Position numbers and translations under genes: made by a program. Of a stretch of 57,569 nucleotides of DNA, positions 16,701 through 24,756 are shown piece after piece. Position 1 is the stretch's first letter. Each line of letters begins with the position of its first letter. The notes under the pieces are model-generated. The model was not told the DNA's origin. It saw only the letters and a program-made list of their open reading frames with translations, and did no database searches. The stretch is from NCBI RefSeq assembly GCF_002483305.1, contig NZ_DLHQ01000022.1, positions 1-57,569 of the forward strand, given 5' to 3'. Source of the DNA: Brevundimonas sp. UBA7664 (GTDB lineage Bacteria > Pseudomonadota > Alphaproteobacteria > Caulobacterales > Caulobacteraceae).

Positions 16701-17171
16701 GTCGGCGACTACCAGACCATCCGCCTGTCGCTGAAGGGCCATCCGGTCAGCTTCCTGCGCGAGCGGTTGGCGCGGGCCGGGGCGCTGACGGCGAAAGCCT
16801 ATCCGGCGCGGCCCAATGGCAGGACGGTAGCGGTCGGCGGGGTGGTGCTGGTGCGCCAGCGGCCCGGCACGGCCAAGGGCGTCTGTTTCATGACCATTGA
16901 GGACGAGACCGGCGTGGCCAATCTGGTCATCTGGCCCGATGTGTTCGAGACGTTCCGGCCGGTCGCCATGGGCGCGCGCATGGTGCTGGCGCGGGGCAAG
17001 GTGCAGACGGCCGAGGGGGTGACCCATCTGGTCGTCGACCATCTGGAGGACTGGACCCCGATGCTGGGCCAGCTGACCCCGGACGCCGCCCCGGGCTCAG
17101 GCCATGCGCCGGCGCGGGGACGGCATCCGCGGGACGTGCAGGTGCTTCCGGGGTCGCGGGATTTTCACTGA
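13791..17171 (+). CDS. dnaE2: Error-prone DNA polymerase DnaE2
   Basis: 1126 aa, GTG start overlapping the imuB stop. A C-family polymerase for translesion synthesis. PHP domain about 1-230 (opening YAELGAMTNFSFLEGASHP), palm with PPDIDVDFE near residues 423-431 and KVDVLALGML about 580, then the fingers (GFGEYGFPESHACSFAHL), HhH and C-terminal OB domain (MTIEDETGVANLVIWPDVF). Residues about 105-149 are encoded by a 132-bp palindromic repeat (14105-14236) not expected in the family. It lies in the PHP region after RLLSLGKSEA, and the reading frame is preserved. An in-frame GTG at 13767 is a less likely start. Confidence 0.95.
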   Translation: MNGWDGAYAELGAMTNFSFLEGASHPGELMMQAKALGLAAVGVADRNTLAGMVRALMGAEDVDIPLVVGSRLGLTDGTELIVFPRDRAAYGRLCRLLSLGKSEAFSSPWGEGDHPEPQAKDGGGAEGDPSVTARIRAVPPPPQEGEDRIAKAETRLTFEQAVAMGEGMIALAPAPERPDAAFEARLAIWRRRWPDDLYLAAAPLWRGDDRKRLNRLAAMAHRTGAPMIATNAVLYHHPERRTLQDVLTCIREGTTIDRAGRRLQANAERHLKPPAQMARLFRGHEAALARTMAVARACTFSLRELSYQYPDEPVPPGYSAQGWLARLTLNGARSRWPGGVPKAIRAIILKELRLVRELKYAPYFLTVHDIVAWARARPDPILCQGRGSAANSVICFCLGITNVDPTRQEVLIERFISSNRSEPPDIDVDFEHERREQVMQYVYQRYGRDRAGIVATIIHYRPRSAIRDVGKALGLTEDVTARMADTVWGSWGSEVKDEHVDRAGLSRDDVRMKLALELTAELIQFPRHLSQHVGGFVLSQAPLIEIVPIGNAAMADRTFIEWDKDDIDFLKLMKVDVLALGMLTAMKRAFRMIGETYGRPLPDTAAVPVERRGVYRMLCRADSVGVFQVESRAQMSMLPRLRPVEFYDLVVQVAIVRPGPIQGKMVHPYLQRRLERRTHEARHGPGSYRFSMPGSAADPDELANVLRKTLGVPLFQEQAMKIAMVAAEFTGEEANGLRRAMATFRHNGTIGNFEEKMVGRMIARGYDAEFAQNCFNQIKGFGEYGFPESHACSFAHLVYVSAWVKWLYPDVFASCLLNSQPMGFYAPAQIVRDAREHGVEVRHPDVNASDWDATLEPRPRRRRRALRLGMRSIDGFKSVWAEAIMAARAAGPFADLDDLRRRAALPPSALDRLAEADAYGSLDLTRRQGVWAAKGAAPASSAPLFEAMGLNEADGRPPEALPLLAPSEEVVGDYQTIRLSLKGHPVSFLRERLARAGALTAKAYPARPNGRTVAVGGVVLVRQRPGTAKGVCFMTIEDETGVANLVIWPDVFETFRPVAMGARMVLARGKVQTAEGVTHLVVDHLEDWTPMLGQLTPDAAPGSGHAPARGRHPRDVQVLPGSRDFH
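14105..14236 (+). repeat. Palindromic repeat element, copy A, inside dnaE2
   Basis: 132 bp. It starts CTCCTCCCCC and ends GAGGACCGGAT, like copy B at 54655-54794. Three potential hairpins are visible: an outer CCTCCCC/GGGGAGG pair at each end, GGAGGGGC...CCCCTCC in the middle, and ACGGCGCG-tatc-CGCGCCGT. Being 44 codons long, it leaves the dnaE2 frame open and adds a Gly/Pro/Asp-rich stretch. Element boundaries are set by where similarity to copy B stops. Confidence 0.85.
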
Positions 17172-17178
17172 GGAGGCG

Positions 17179-17364
17179 TCAGCCCCGCCGCTGAAATCGC
17201 CACTTCCACACGCGGTACCCCACGATCGGCGCGAAACCGCCCACCAGCGCCGCGACCAGCACCGTCCAGAAGCCGCCGCCCAAGCCGTATTCGCCGACCG
17301 CCGCCCCGACCCCGGCCGCCAGCAGCGGACCGAGCCAGGGCAGCCAGGACGGGGGCTTAGGCAT
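17179..17364 (-). CDS. Small membrane protein of unknown function
   Basis: 61 aa from the ATG at 17364. Two hydrophobic segments are visible, LGPLLAAGVGAAVGEYGLGGG and FWTVLVAALVGGFAPIVGYRVW, with a basic C-terminus KWRFQRRG. The start codon overlaps the hppD stop by 8 bp, indicating translational coupling to hppD. The upstream part of the longer open frame is antisense-like and was discarded. No family recognised. Confidence 0.6.
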   Translation of the reverse strand: MPKPPSWLPWLGPLLAAGVGAAVGEYGLGGGFWTVLVAALVGGFAPIVGYRVWKWRFQRRG

Positions 17365-18460
17365 CCACCTTGATGACGCCGCGCCGGATCTGGTCCAGCT
17401 CGATGGAGTCGAACAGGGCCTGGAAATTGCCCTCGCCGAACGCCTGGTTGCCCTTGCGCTGGATGATCTCGAAGAAGATCGGCCCAAAGGTGTCCTGGGT
17501 GAAGATCTGCAGCAGCAGGCCGTCCTCGTCCGAACCGTCGATCAGGATGCGGTTCAGCCGCATCCGGGCCACGTCCTCGCCGTGGTTGGGCAGGCGTTTG
17601 TCGATCAGGTCGAAATAGGTCTCGATCGTATCCTGGAAGGGGATGCCGCGCCGCTTCATCTCCTCGACGGTCTCGAAGATATTGTCGGTGGCCAGGGCGA
17701 TGTGCTGGATGCCCTCGCCGTTGTAGCGGCGCAGGAACTCCTCGATCTGGGAGCTGTCGTCCTGGCTCTCGTTCAGGGGGATGCGGATGGCGCGGTCGGG
17801 CGCGATCATCGCCTGGGACAGCAGGCCGGTCGCCTTGCCCTTGATGTTGAAATATTTTTGCTCCTCGAAGGCGAAGACGTCGCCGTAGAAGCCGGACCAG
17901 GTGCGCATCTGGCCGCGCCGGACGTTGTGGGTCAGGTGGTCGAGGCTGAACAGTCCGACCGAGTTCTTGCGCTCGGACTCTTCCCAGCCCTCGATCTCGT
18001 CCCAGCCGTCGTAGAGCGAGCCGGCCTCGCCGTATTGGTCGACGATATAGAGCAGCGAGCCGCCGATGCCCTGCAGCACATAGGGATAGCCGCCGGCCAG
18101 GGCGCCGCCGTCGTGGTCTTCGGCCGGTTTGGCGCCGCGCGACACCGCGCCCTCGAAGGCCGATTTCGCGTCACGGACGCGGAAGGCCATGCCGTTGGCC
18201 GAGGGGCCGTGCTCGCCGGCGAACGCGGCGGCCTGACCCTTGGGCGAGCGGTGGACCAGCAGGGTGATGTCGCCCTGCTTCAGGCGCACGACGTCATTGG
18301 CCGGGTTCACATGCGTGGGGGTGAAGCCCATCAGCTCCAGCCGGGCGACCATTGCGGCCGGATCGGGGCCGGTGAATTCGACGAATTCGAAGCCGTCGAC
18401 GCCGAGCGGGTTTTCCTTGTCGAGCCGGGCGGCCGCGTCGGATTGGGGCGCGTCGTGCAT
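17357..18460 (-). CDS. hppD: 4-hydroxyphenylpyruvate dioxygenase
   Basis: 367 aa. This Fe(II) enzyme converts 4-hydroxyphenylpyruvate to homogentisate in tyrosine catabolism. Two vicinal-oxygen-chelate domains are present. The iron ligands are visible as His175 (LDHLTHNV), His253 (GIQHIALAT) and Glu331 (FFEIIQRKG). The C-terminal gate helix region is intact. AGGAGA sits 8 bases before the ATG. The downstream homogentisate dioxygenase is not in the window; a FAH-family gene occurs 7 kb away at 25488. Confidence 0.97.
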   Translation of the reverse strand: MHDAPQSDAAARLDKENPLGVDGFEFVEFTGPDPAAMVARLELMGFTPTHVNPANDVVRLKQGDITLLVHRSPKGQAAAFAGEHGPSANGMAFRVRDAKSAFEGAVSRGAKPAEDHDGGALAGGYPYVLQGIGGSLLYIVDQYGEAGSLYDGWDEIEGWEESERKNSVGLFSLDHLTHNVRRGQMRTWSGFYGDVFAFEEQKYFNIKGKATGLLSQAMIAPDRAIRIPLNESQDDSSQIEEFLRRYNGEGIQHIALATDNIFETVEEMKRRGIPFQDTIETYFDLIDKRLPNHGEDVARMRLNRILIDGSDEDGLLLQIFTQDTFGPIFFEIIQRKGNQAFGEGNFQALFDSIELDQIRRGVIKVDA

Positions 18461-18570
18461 GGGGGCGTCTCCTGAAAGCGCGTGTCGGCGTTGACCACCG
18501 TTTGTGGGGCGGAACCTAGTGGCAGGCGACGGTCAAGCCAAGGCGAGGCCGGTCACATGTCGGTGGGTCG

Positions 18571-20523
18571 CTATGGGCGACCCACCACTGCATCGACCGA
18601 ATTGGTCGTCACGGGGTGATAGCCGGGCCGCGCCCGAGCGTAGAGCGGCGTCGCGATGGCCCGGCCCCAGTCGCCCTCGGCCCACAGGCTGGTGAACAGC
18701 GGCAGGACGAATTTGCGCCGGCCCATGGTGGTCAGGAAGCGCTCGAGGGTCGGCACGGCGGGCTGGTAACGGTGCTGGACCGCGATATCCAGCCAGGCGA
18801 AGACCAGCTCGGCATTGCCTTCCTCGCGCAGCTTCAGCGTCGCTTCCAGATCAGCCAGCTGGGCCGGGGTCAGCCAGTCGGCGCCCGCCGCGCCGCCCTC
18901 GGGGCGCCAGGCCAGGAAGCGCTGCCGCTCCTGGGTCGACCAGCCCGCCCACGGAATGGCCGAGGCGGGGCCCCTGTCGGCGAAGAAGGCGCGGGCGGCG
19001 ACGTCGACCGGCGCGAAGGCGCCCGACACCGGCGGGACCCAATTCGACGGCATGCCGGGCTGGTAGATCCAGGCGTCCATCATCAGCTGGTCCTCGAGCG
19101 CCTTCGTCGTGACGAGGTGGGCACGGATGTCCTCGAGGAACATCTCGGTGGTCATCGGCCGGAAGGCGTTGCGTTCGAAATAGCCCTTCAGCCAGGCGTC
19201 GAACCGTTCGCGGCCGACGGTGCGTTCGATGGTGTGCAGGAAGGCGGCGCCCTTCTCATAGGCGACGTCGGTCAGGCCCTCGTCGGGATCGCGGCCGGCC
19301 AGGTCGAGCTTCAGCCGGGTGTCGGCGGCGGGCAGGTCGGCCAGGGTCGACTGCAGGTCGCCCCAGCCCAGCGACTGCAGCATCAGGGCGCGGTCGCGGC
19401 CGTAGACCGCCTCCATGATCCGGTTCTCGAAATAGACGGTGAACCCCTCGTTGAGCCAGAAGTCGGCCCAGGTGGCGTTGGTCACCAGATTGCCCGACCA
19501 GCTGTGCGCCAGCTCATGCGCCACCAGCGAGACCAGCGACTGGTCGCCGGCGATGATGGTCGGGGTGGCGAAGGTCAGGCGGGGATTCTCCATGCCGCCG
19601 AACGGGAAGCTGGGCGGCAGGATCAGCAGGTCGTAGCGACCCCAGCGGTAAGGGCCGTACAGGGCCTCGGCCGCGTCGACCATCTCGGCCGTCGGGACCA
19701 TTTCAGCGTGGGACGCGGCCAGCATCGACGGCTCGGTCCAGACCCCGGTGCGCTCGTCGATGGCCTCGAAGGCCACGTCACCCACCGCCACTGCGATCAG
19801 ATAGGGCGGCACCGGATTGGTCATGCGGAAGCGCCAGGCGGTCTGGCCGTCGCCGGCCGGCTCGCCGCGGGTGTTCAGCCCTTCGGCGCTCATCACCACC
19901 TTGAGGTCTGACGGGGCGATGATGCGCGCGTCCCAGGTCTGGCGGATGCCGGGGCTGTCCTGGGTCGGGATCCAGGTGCGGGTCAGGATCGCCTGGCCCT
20001 GGCTGAACATGTAGGGCTGCCGGCCGCCCGCCGTCTGGGCCGGGGTCAGCCACTGCAGGGCGGCGGCGTCGGGCCGGGTGGCGTAGCGGATGACGATGCG
20101 GCGCTGTTCGCCCGCCGCAAAGGCCGGGAAACGGATGGTCAGCGGCTGGCCGAGGATGGGATCGTTATCGCCGGTCTGGAACTGGAGCGGCGCGCCCGTC
20201 GCGTCCCGGATGTCCTGGATGTCGAGATTGCGGACGTCGAGGATGATCTCGGTCGCGCCCGGCTCGGCGGTGATGTCCAGCGCGGCCGTGCCCGACAGGG
20301 TGCCGGTGGCGAAGTCGGCGGCCAGGTCCAGGGCGACGTGCTTGACCCGGGCGATCTCGGGCCGGGCGTGGGAGTGGATGTCGCGCACATATTCGACTGG
20401 CGCCGTGGCCGAAACCGGGACCGGCGGCATGTCCGGACCCGGGCCCATGCCGGGAATCATGGCGCAACCGCCCAGGGCCGCGGCGAGCGCGAATGTGGAG
20501 ACCAGACCAAGCTTGCGGATCAT
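18571..20523 (-). CDS. M1 family metallopeptidase (LTA4H/aminopeptidase N type), lipoprotein
   Basis: 650 aa. A zinc aminopeptidase of the leukotriene-A4-hydrolase branch. The N-terminus has a lipoprotein signal with lipobox-like ALGGC (Cys20), so it is probably anchored in the periplasm. The exopeptidase motif GGMENPRL is at 309-316. The zinc site is HELAH at 336-340 with the third ligand Glu359 in WLNEGFTVYFE. The C-terminal armadillo-like domain follows (RERFDAWLKGYFERNAFRP onwards). Lies upstream of hppD on the same strand with a 110-bp gap. Confidence 0.94.
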   Translation of the reverse strand: MIRKLGLVSTFALAAALGGCAMIPGMGPGPDMPPVPVSATAPVEYVRDIHSHARPEIARVKHVALDLAADFATGTLSGTAALDITAEPGATEIILDVRNLDIQDIRDATGAPLQFQTGDNDPILGQPLTIRFPAFAAGEQRRIVIRYATRPDAAALQWLTPAQTAGGRQPYMFSQGQAILTRTWIPTQDSPGIRQTWDARIIAPSDLKVVMSAEGLNTRGEPAGDGQTAWRFRMTNPVPPYLIAVAVGDVAFEAIDERTGVWTEPSMLAASHAEMVPTAEMVDAAEALYGPYRWGRYDLLILPPSFPFGGMENPRLTFATPTIIAGDQSLVSLVAHELAHSWSGNLVTNATWADFWLNEGFTVYFENRIMEAVYGRDRALMLQSLGWGDLQSTLADLPAADTRLKLDLAGRDPDEGLTDVAYEKGAAFLHTIERTVGRERFDAWLKGYFERNAFRPMTTEMFLEDIRAHLVTTKALEDQLMMDAWIYQPGMPSNWVPPVSGAFAPVDVAARAFFADRGPASAIPWAGWSTQERQRFLAWRPEGGAAGADWLTPAQLADLEATLKLREEGNAELVFAWLDIAVQHRYQPAVPTLERFLTTMGRRKFVLPLFTSLWAEGDWGRAIATPLYARARPGYHPVTTNSVDAVVGRP

Positions 20524-20617
20524 TGAACGTCCTTGACCAAAGGCCCCGCCGACCTTGCTCGGTCGGTCGGGCCGGGTGCGTTTCCTGCCGGGACAACGCC
20601 CCGGCGGGCCGAAAAGA

Positions 20618-21901
20618 TCAAGAGGCGACCAGAACGGGACGCGGGTTGCGCGCCGTGAACAGCTTCCCGCGCTCGGCGATCAGGACGAAGACGAGGGCCG
20701 TCACGCCGAGGCTGACGAAGCCGATCGCCATCGGCGCGGCCGAGCCGTTGAACTGCTGCCCGATCAGGAAGCCCAGCGAGGCCCCGCCCGTGGTCGAGAT
20801 GAACCCCTGGGCCGACGAAGCCGTGCCGGCGATATGGCCCATCGGCTCCATGGCCATGGCGCCGAAATTGCCGGCGATGAAGCCGAAGCAGAACATGGTC
20901 AGGGCCTGCAGCACGGCGAATGTCCAGATCGTCTCATGGCCGGACAGGGCGACCGCCGTATGGAGGGCCGACATGGCGATGAAGCCGAGCAGGGCAGTGT
21001 GCGAGATCAGTCGCGACCCCAGCCGCTCCACCAGCCGGGCGTTCAGCAGCGACGCCACGGCGATGCCGCCGGCGACCGCGCCGAACACGACGGTGAACAG
21101 CTGCGGCTCATGGAAGACGTCGAAGAAAATCTGCTGGCTGGAGTTGATGAAGCCGAACAGGGCGCCCGATATGGCGGTGATGGCGAGGGTGTAGCCGATC
21201 GACTGGCGGTTGGTCAGCGCCTGCTGAAAGGCCGAGGCGATGCGCCCGACCTGGATCGGCATCCGGTCCGCGGGATGCAGGGTCTCGGGCAGGCGGATGG
21301 CGGCCCAGAGCGCGAAGGCCGCGCCGCCGACGGCGAGCACGCCGAACACCCACGGCCAGGGGGCCACGGTCAGGATCAACTGACCCAGCGCCGGCGCCAG
21401 GATGGGCACGCCGAGGAAGACCAGGAAGCTGAGCGACATGACCCGCGCCATGGTCCGCCCCGCATAGCGGTCGCGCACGATCGACACGGCCAGCACACGC
21501 AGCGCCGCCGCGCCGACACCCGTCCCGACCCGCGCGGCGATCAGCAGTTCGAACGTCGGCGAAAAGGCGGCCAGCACGCTGAACACGACATAGAGCGACA
21601 GGCCGATCATCAGGATCGGTTTGCGCCCGAACCGGTCGGCGAGCGGGCCGTAGATGATCTGGGTCACCCCGAAGCCGAGCAGATAGGCGGTGATGACCCA
21701 CTGCCGGCTGTTCTCCGAGACCACGCCCAGCGCGTCGCCGATGGCCGGCAGGGCGGGCAGCATGGAGTCGATGGCGAGGGCGTTCAGCGCCATCATCATG
21801 GCGATCAGGGCCACGAACTCCGGAAAGCCGGGTCCCTTGAAGGCGGGCGGCGCGGGCTCGGCGGCGGGGAAAGTCATCGGGGGCAGATGGGGCCGGGGCA
21901 T
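20618..21901 (-). CDS. MFS transporter, Bcr/CflA drug-resistance family
   Basis: 427 aa with about 12 transmembrane helices. Bcr/CflA proteins are proton-driven exporters of drugs such as bicyclomycin. Family marks include MMMALNALAIDSMLPALPAIG in TM1, the loop motif GPLADRFGRKPIL (about 106-118), and RVGTGVGAAALRVLAVSIVRD in TM4. It lies 55 bp downstream of arsH on the same strand, so read-through from the ars promoter is possible. The substrate cannot be told from sequence. Confidence 0.88.
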   Translation of the reverse strand: MPRPHLPPMTFPAAEPAPPAFKGPGFPEFVALIAMMMALNALAIDSMLPALPAIGDALGVVSENSRQWVITAYLLGFGVTQIIYGPLADRFGRKPILMIGLSLYVVFSVLAAFSPTFELLIAARVGTGVGAAALRVLAVSIVRDRYAGRTMARVMSLSFLVFLGVPILAPALGQLILTVAPWPWVFGVLAVGGAAFALWAAIRLPETLHPADRMPIQVGRIASAFQQALTNRQSIGYTLAITAISGALFGFINSSQQIFFDVFHEPQLFTVVFGAVAGGIAVASLLNARLVERLGSRLISHTALLGFIAMSALHTAVALSGHETIWTFAVLQALTMFCFGFIAGNFGAMAMEPMGHIAGTASSAQGFISTTGGASLGFLIGQQFNGSAAPMAIGFVSLGVTALVFVLIAERGKLFTARNPRPVLVAS

Positions 21902-21955
21902 ACGGGTGCAACCGCGCGCGACCGAAATAGCCGGGCCGGCGCGCGATTTCGGCTT

Positions 21956-22681
21956 TCAGTCGACGGTTTTGAGCACGGCGGTGGCGATACGGTCACCCTC
22001 GACGATCCTGCCCGCGGCGCGCCGTTCGCTGTAGCGGTCGACCAGATAGTCGGAGCGGTCGCGGGTTAGCAGGGTGAATTTCACCAGCTCCTCCATCACA
22101 TCGACGATGCGGTCGTAGTAGGCCGAGAGTTTCATCCGCCCCGCCTCGTCGAACTCCTGCCAGGCCTTGGCCACAGAGGACTGGTTGGGGATGGTGATCA
22201 TCCGCATCCACCGACCGAGCAGACGCAGGCCGTTGACGGCGTTGAACGACTGCGACCCGCCCGAGACCTGCATCACCGCCAGCGTTCGTCCCTGGGTCGG
22301 GCGCACGCCGCCGCTGCTCAGCGGCAGCCAGTCGATCTGGCTCTTCATCACCCCCGTGACCGCGCCGTGGCGTTCAGGGCTGCACCACACCTGGCCTTCG
22401 GACCAGAGCGACAGCGCCCGGAGTTCCTGGACCTTCGGATGGTCGGCGCTCTCGGCGTCCGGCAGGGGCAGTCCGCGTGGATGAAAGATGCGGGTCTCGC
22501 AGCCGAGGCGCTCAAGAATGCGGGCCGCCTCTTCGGTCGCAAACCGGCTGTAGGACCGCTCACGCAACGACCCGTACAACAGCAGGATCCGCGGCGGATG
22601 GCCGGCGCGCCCGAGCGGTTCCAGCCGGGCGAGGTCGGGCGCGTCAAGGAAGCGTTCGTCGAAGCCGGGTTGCTCGGTCAT
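21956..22681 (-). CDS. arsH: Arsenical resistance flavoprotein ArsH
   Basis: 241 aa. ArsH is an NADPH-dependent FMN reductase that oxidises trivalent organoarsenicals. The flavodoxin-like FMN-binding loop YGSLRERSYSR is at about 36-46. The very conserved PERHGAVTGVMKSQIDWLP and QVSGGSQSFNAVNGLRLLGRWMRM-type segments follow. Divergent from arsR, with only 22 bp between start codons. Inferred to be controlled by ArsR from the shared operator region and probably translated from a leaderless mRNA. Confidence 0.96.
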   Translation of the reverse strand: MTEQPGFDERFLDAPDLARLEPLGRAGHPPRILLLYGSLRERSYSRFATEEAARILERLGCETRIFHPRGLPLPDAESADHPKVQELRALSLWSEGQVWCSPERHGAVTGVMKSQIDWLPLSSGGVRPTQGRTLAVMQVSGGSQSFNAVNGLRLLGRWMRMITIPNQSSVAKAWQEFDEAGRMKLSAYYDRIVDVMEELVKFTLLTRDRSDYLVDRYSERRAAGRIVEGDRIATAVLKTVD

Positions 22682-22716
22682 TCATTTCTGATATTCTCGA
22701 AATATGGAAATGACAA
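22670..22716. promoter_or_regulatory. Divergent arsH/arsR promoter and ArsR operator
   Basis: The dyad TCATTTC (22682-22688) ... GAAATGA (22707-22713), with inner ATATT/AATAT arms, is centred between the two genes. Plus strand: TTGCTC (22670-22675), 16 bases, TATTCT (22692-22697), then ATG at 22704. Minus strand: TTGTCA (22716-22711), 17 bases, TATCAG, then 6 bases to the arsH ATG. Both predicted transcription starts coincide with the start codons. Confidence 0.6.
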
Positions 22717-23054
22717 CCGCCATCGAAAGCCTGTCCGCCCTCGCCCATGAGGGCCGGCTGAAGGCCTTCCGTCTGCTGGTGACAGCGGGGCCGGCCGGTC
22801 TGGCCGCCGGGGAGATCGCGCGCCGCCTCGGAACGCCGCCCAACACCCTGTCGGCGAACCTCTCCCTGCTGGCCCACGCGGGTCTGGCACAGTCCCGGCG
22901 CGATGGCCGGTCGATCATCTATTCGGCCCGGTTCGACCGGATGGGCGCGTTGATGGCGTTCCTCGCCGAAGACTGCTGCGGTGGCGCGGCCGAAGTCTGC
23001 GCTCCGGTCGCCGCGGCGGCCAGCCGCTCGCGCTGCCTGCCCGCGGGGGCTTGA
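22704..23054 (+). CDS. arsR: ArsR-family arsenite-responsive repressor
   Basis: 116 aa. Winged-helix repressor of ars genes released by As(III). HTH about 35-62 (AGEIARRLGTPPNTLSANLSLLAHAGL), wing DGRSIIYSARF. The classical CVC metal motif in the recognition helix is absent. Instead Cys91, Cys92 and Cys99 cluster at the C-terminus (EDCCGGAAEVC), resembling the C-terminal site of Acidithiobacillus ArsR, with Cys111 in addition. An in-frame ATG at 22710 is an alternative start. acr3 starts 3 bp after its stop. Confidence 0.95.
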   Translation: MEMTTAIESLSALAHEGRLKAFRLLVTAGPAGLAAGEIARRLGTPPNTLSANLSLLAHAGLAQSRRDGRSIIYSARFDRMGALMAFLAEDCCGGAAEVCAPVAAAASRSRCLPAGA

Positions 23055-23057
23055 GCC

Positions 23058-24113
23058 ATGTCGGTCTTCGAACGCTGGCTCAGCCTCTGGGTCTTCCTCT
23101 GCATCGTCGTGGGCATCGGCCTCGGCTGGCTGTTCCCCGACGTCTTCGCCCTGATCGCCCGGGCCGAGATCGCCCAGGTCAATCTTCCGGTCGCCGGCCT
23201 GATCTGGCTGATGATCACCCCCATGCTGCTGCGCGTCGACTTCGCCGCCCTCGGTCAGGTCGGAAAATACTGGCGCGGCATCGGGGTGACCCTATTCGTC
23301 AACTGGGCGGTCAAGCCCTTCTCCATGGCGCTGCTGGCGTGGCTGTTCATCGCCATCCTGTTCCGGCCGTGGCTGCCGGGTGACCAGATCGACAGCTATA
23401 TCGCCGGCCTGATCATCCTCGCCGCCGCGCCCTGCACCGCCATGGTCTTCGTCTGGAGCCGGCTGACCAACGGCGAGCCGAATTTCACCCTCAGCCAGGT
23501 GGCGCTAAACGACACCATCATGATCGTGGCCTTCGCCCCGATCGTCGGCCTCCTGCTCGGGCTAGCCGCCATCACGGTGCCGTGGGCGACGCTGCTGATC
23601 TCGGTCGGCCTCTACATCATCCTGCCGGTCATCGTGGCCCAGGTCGTGCGCCGGATGGTGCTGGCGCGATCGGGCGACGCAGGGCTTGAGCGGCTGCTGA
23701 CCCGGCTCGGCCCGGTCTCGATCACGGCCCTGCTGGCCACCCTGATCCTGCTGTTCGGCTTCCAGGGCGAGCAGATCCTGGCCCAGCCGCTGGTCATCGG
23801 CATCCTCGCCATCCCGATCCTGATCCAGGTCTATTTCAACGCCGGCCTCGCCTACGGGCTGAACCGGGCGACCGGAGAGGCCCACTGCGTGGCCGGCCCG
23901 TCGGCCCTGATCGGCGCGTCCAACTTCTTCGAGCTGGCGGTCGCGGCGGCGATCAGCCTGTTCGGCATCAACTCCGGCGCGGCGCTGGCGACCGTCGTCG
24001 GTGTGCTGATCGAGGTGCCGGTGATGCTGTCGGTTGTCTGGATCGTCAACCGCTCGAAGGGCTGGTACGAGGCCGGGCCCGCCGTCCGCCGCAACGCCGA
24101 ACAGGAGCGCTGA
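23058..24113 (+). CDS. arsB: ACR3-family arsenite efflux transporter
   Basis: 351 aa, ten predicted TM helices of the BART superfamily. Exports As(III) driven by membrane potential. The essential TM4 cysteine is Cys126 in LAAAPCTAMVFVWSRLTNG, and the late-TM glutamate lies in ASNFFELAVAAAI. This is the ACR3 type, not the 12-TM ArsB type, although the symbol arsB is often used. Co-transcribed with arsR (3-bp gap) and arsC (1-bp gap). Confidence 0.95.
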   Translation: MSVFERWLSLWVFLCIVVGIGLGWLFPDVFALIARAEIAQVNLPVAGLIWLMITPMLLRVDFAALGQVGKYWRGIGVTLFVNWAVKPFSMALLAWLFIAILFRPWLPGDQIDSYIAGLIILAAAPCTAMVFVWSRLTNGEPNFTLSQVALNDTIMIVAFAPIVGLLLGLAAITVPWATLLISVGLYIILPVIVAQVVRRMVLARSGDAGLERLLTRLGPVSITALLATLILLFGFQGEQILAQPLVIGILAIPILIQVYFNAGLAYGLNRATGEAHCVAGPSALIGASNFFELAVAAAISLFGINSGAALATVVGVLIEVPVMLSVVWIVNRSKGWYEAGPAVRRNAEQER

Positions 24114-24114
24114 C

Positions 24115-24549
24115 ATGTCCGACGCCTTCCCCGTCACCGTTTTTCACAACCCCGGCTGCGGCACCTCGCGCAATGTTCTGGCCATGGTCGAGGCGGCCGG
24201 ATATCGGCCCGAGGTGGTCGAATATCTGCAGGTCGGCTGGACGGTGGACCATCTGGCGGCCCTGTTCGCGGAGGCCGGGCTGACGCCGCGCGAGGCGCTG
24301 CGGGACAAGGAGGCGGTGGCGTCTGAGCTGGGCCTTCTGGATCCCGCCGCCCCCGACGCCGCGATCCTGATCGCCATGGTCGAGCATCCGGTGCTGGTGA
24401 ACCGCCCGATCGTGCGCACCCCGAAGGGCGCCGCCCTGTGTCGGCCGTCGGAGAGGGTGTTCGATCTTCTGGAGCGGACGCCGGACCGGTTCGTCAAGGA
24501 AGACGGGGAAGTGGTCACCCCGGCCTCATGCAGCGCGACCGCGCGATAG
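24115..24549 (+). CDS. arsC: Arsenate reductase, glutaredoxin-dependent ArsC
   Basis: 144 aa. Reduces As(V) to As(III) for export by the ACR3 pump. Catalytic Cys15 lies in the HNPGCGTSRN loop. The family RPI-x-R region is NRPIVRTPKGAALCRPSE, with the arsenate-binding arginines. AGGAG precedes the ATG, which lies 1 bp after the acr3 stop. The longer open frame upstream is within acr3. Last gene of arsR-acr3-arsC. Confidence 0.95.
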   Translation: MSDAFPVTVFHNPGCGTSRNVLAMVEAAGYRPEVVEYLQVGWTVDHLAALFAEAGLTPREALRDKEAVASELGLLDPAAPDAAILIAMVEHPVLVNRPIVRTPKGAALCRPSERVFDLLERTPDRFVKEDGEVVTPASCSATAR

Positions 24550-24560
24550 GCCCAAAGAGG

Positions 24561-24645
24561 TGGTGCGGGCGGTCGGGCTCGAACCGACACTCCTTTCGGA
24601 ACCGGATTTTGAGTCCGGCGCGTCTACCAGTTCCACCACGCCCGC
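24561..24645 (-). tRNA. tRNA-Leu (anticodon CAA)
   Basis: 85 nt including CCA. The acceptor is GCGGGCG/CGCCCGC. The anticodon stem CCGGA/TCCGG encloses CTCAAAA, giving anticodon CAA (reads UUG). A class II variable arm (GTTCCGAAAGGAGTG region) confirms leucine type. It converges on arsC. Confidence 0.97.
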
Positions 24646-24756
24646 ACAGGCCGGTTGCTCGCTTCGGCAGGCGCGCTTGGTAGCTTGCGAGGTCTGATCA
24701 GGTCAATGCGGATCGGCGGCGGCGGCCGGTCCCACGGGACGGCGAACCCTGAGCCC

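Noticed and set aside
20586..20610. CCTGCCGGG/CCCGGCGGG hairpin after the MFS gene as a terminator
   Set aside because: Strong stem but no U-run on the minus strand and close to the next gene's region; not enough to call.
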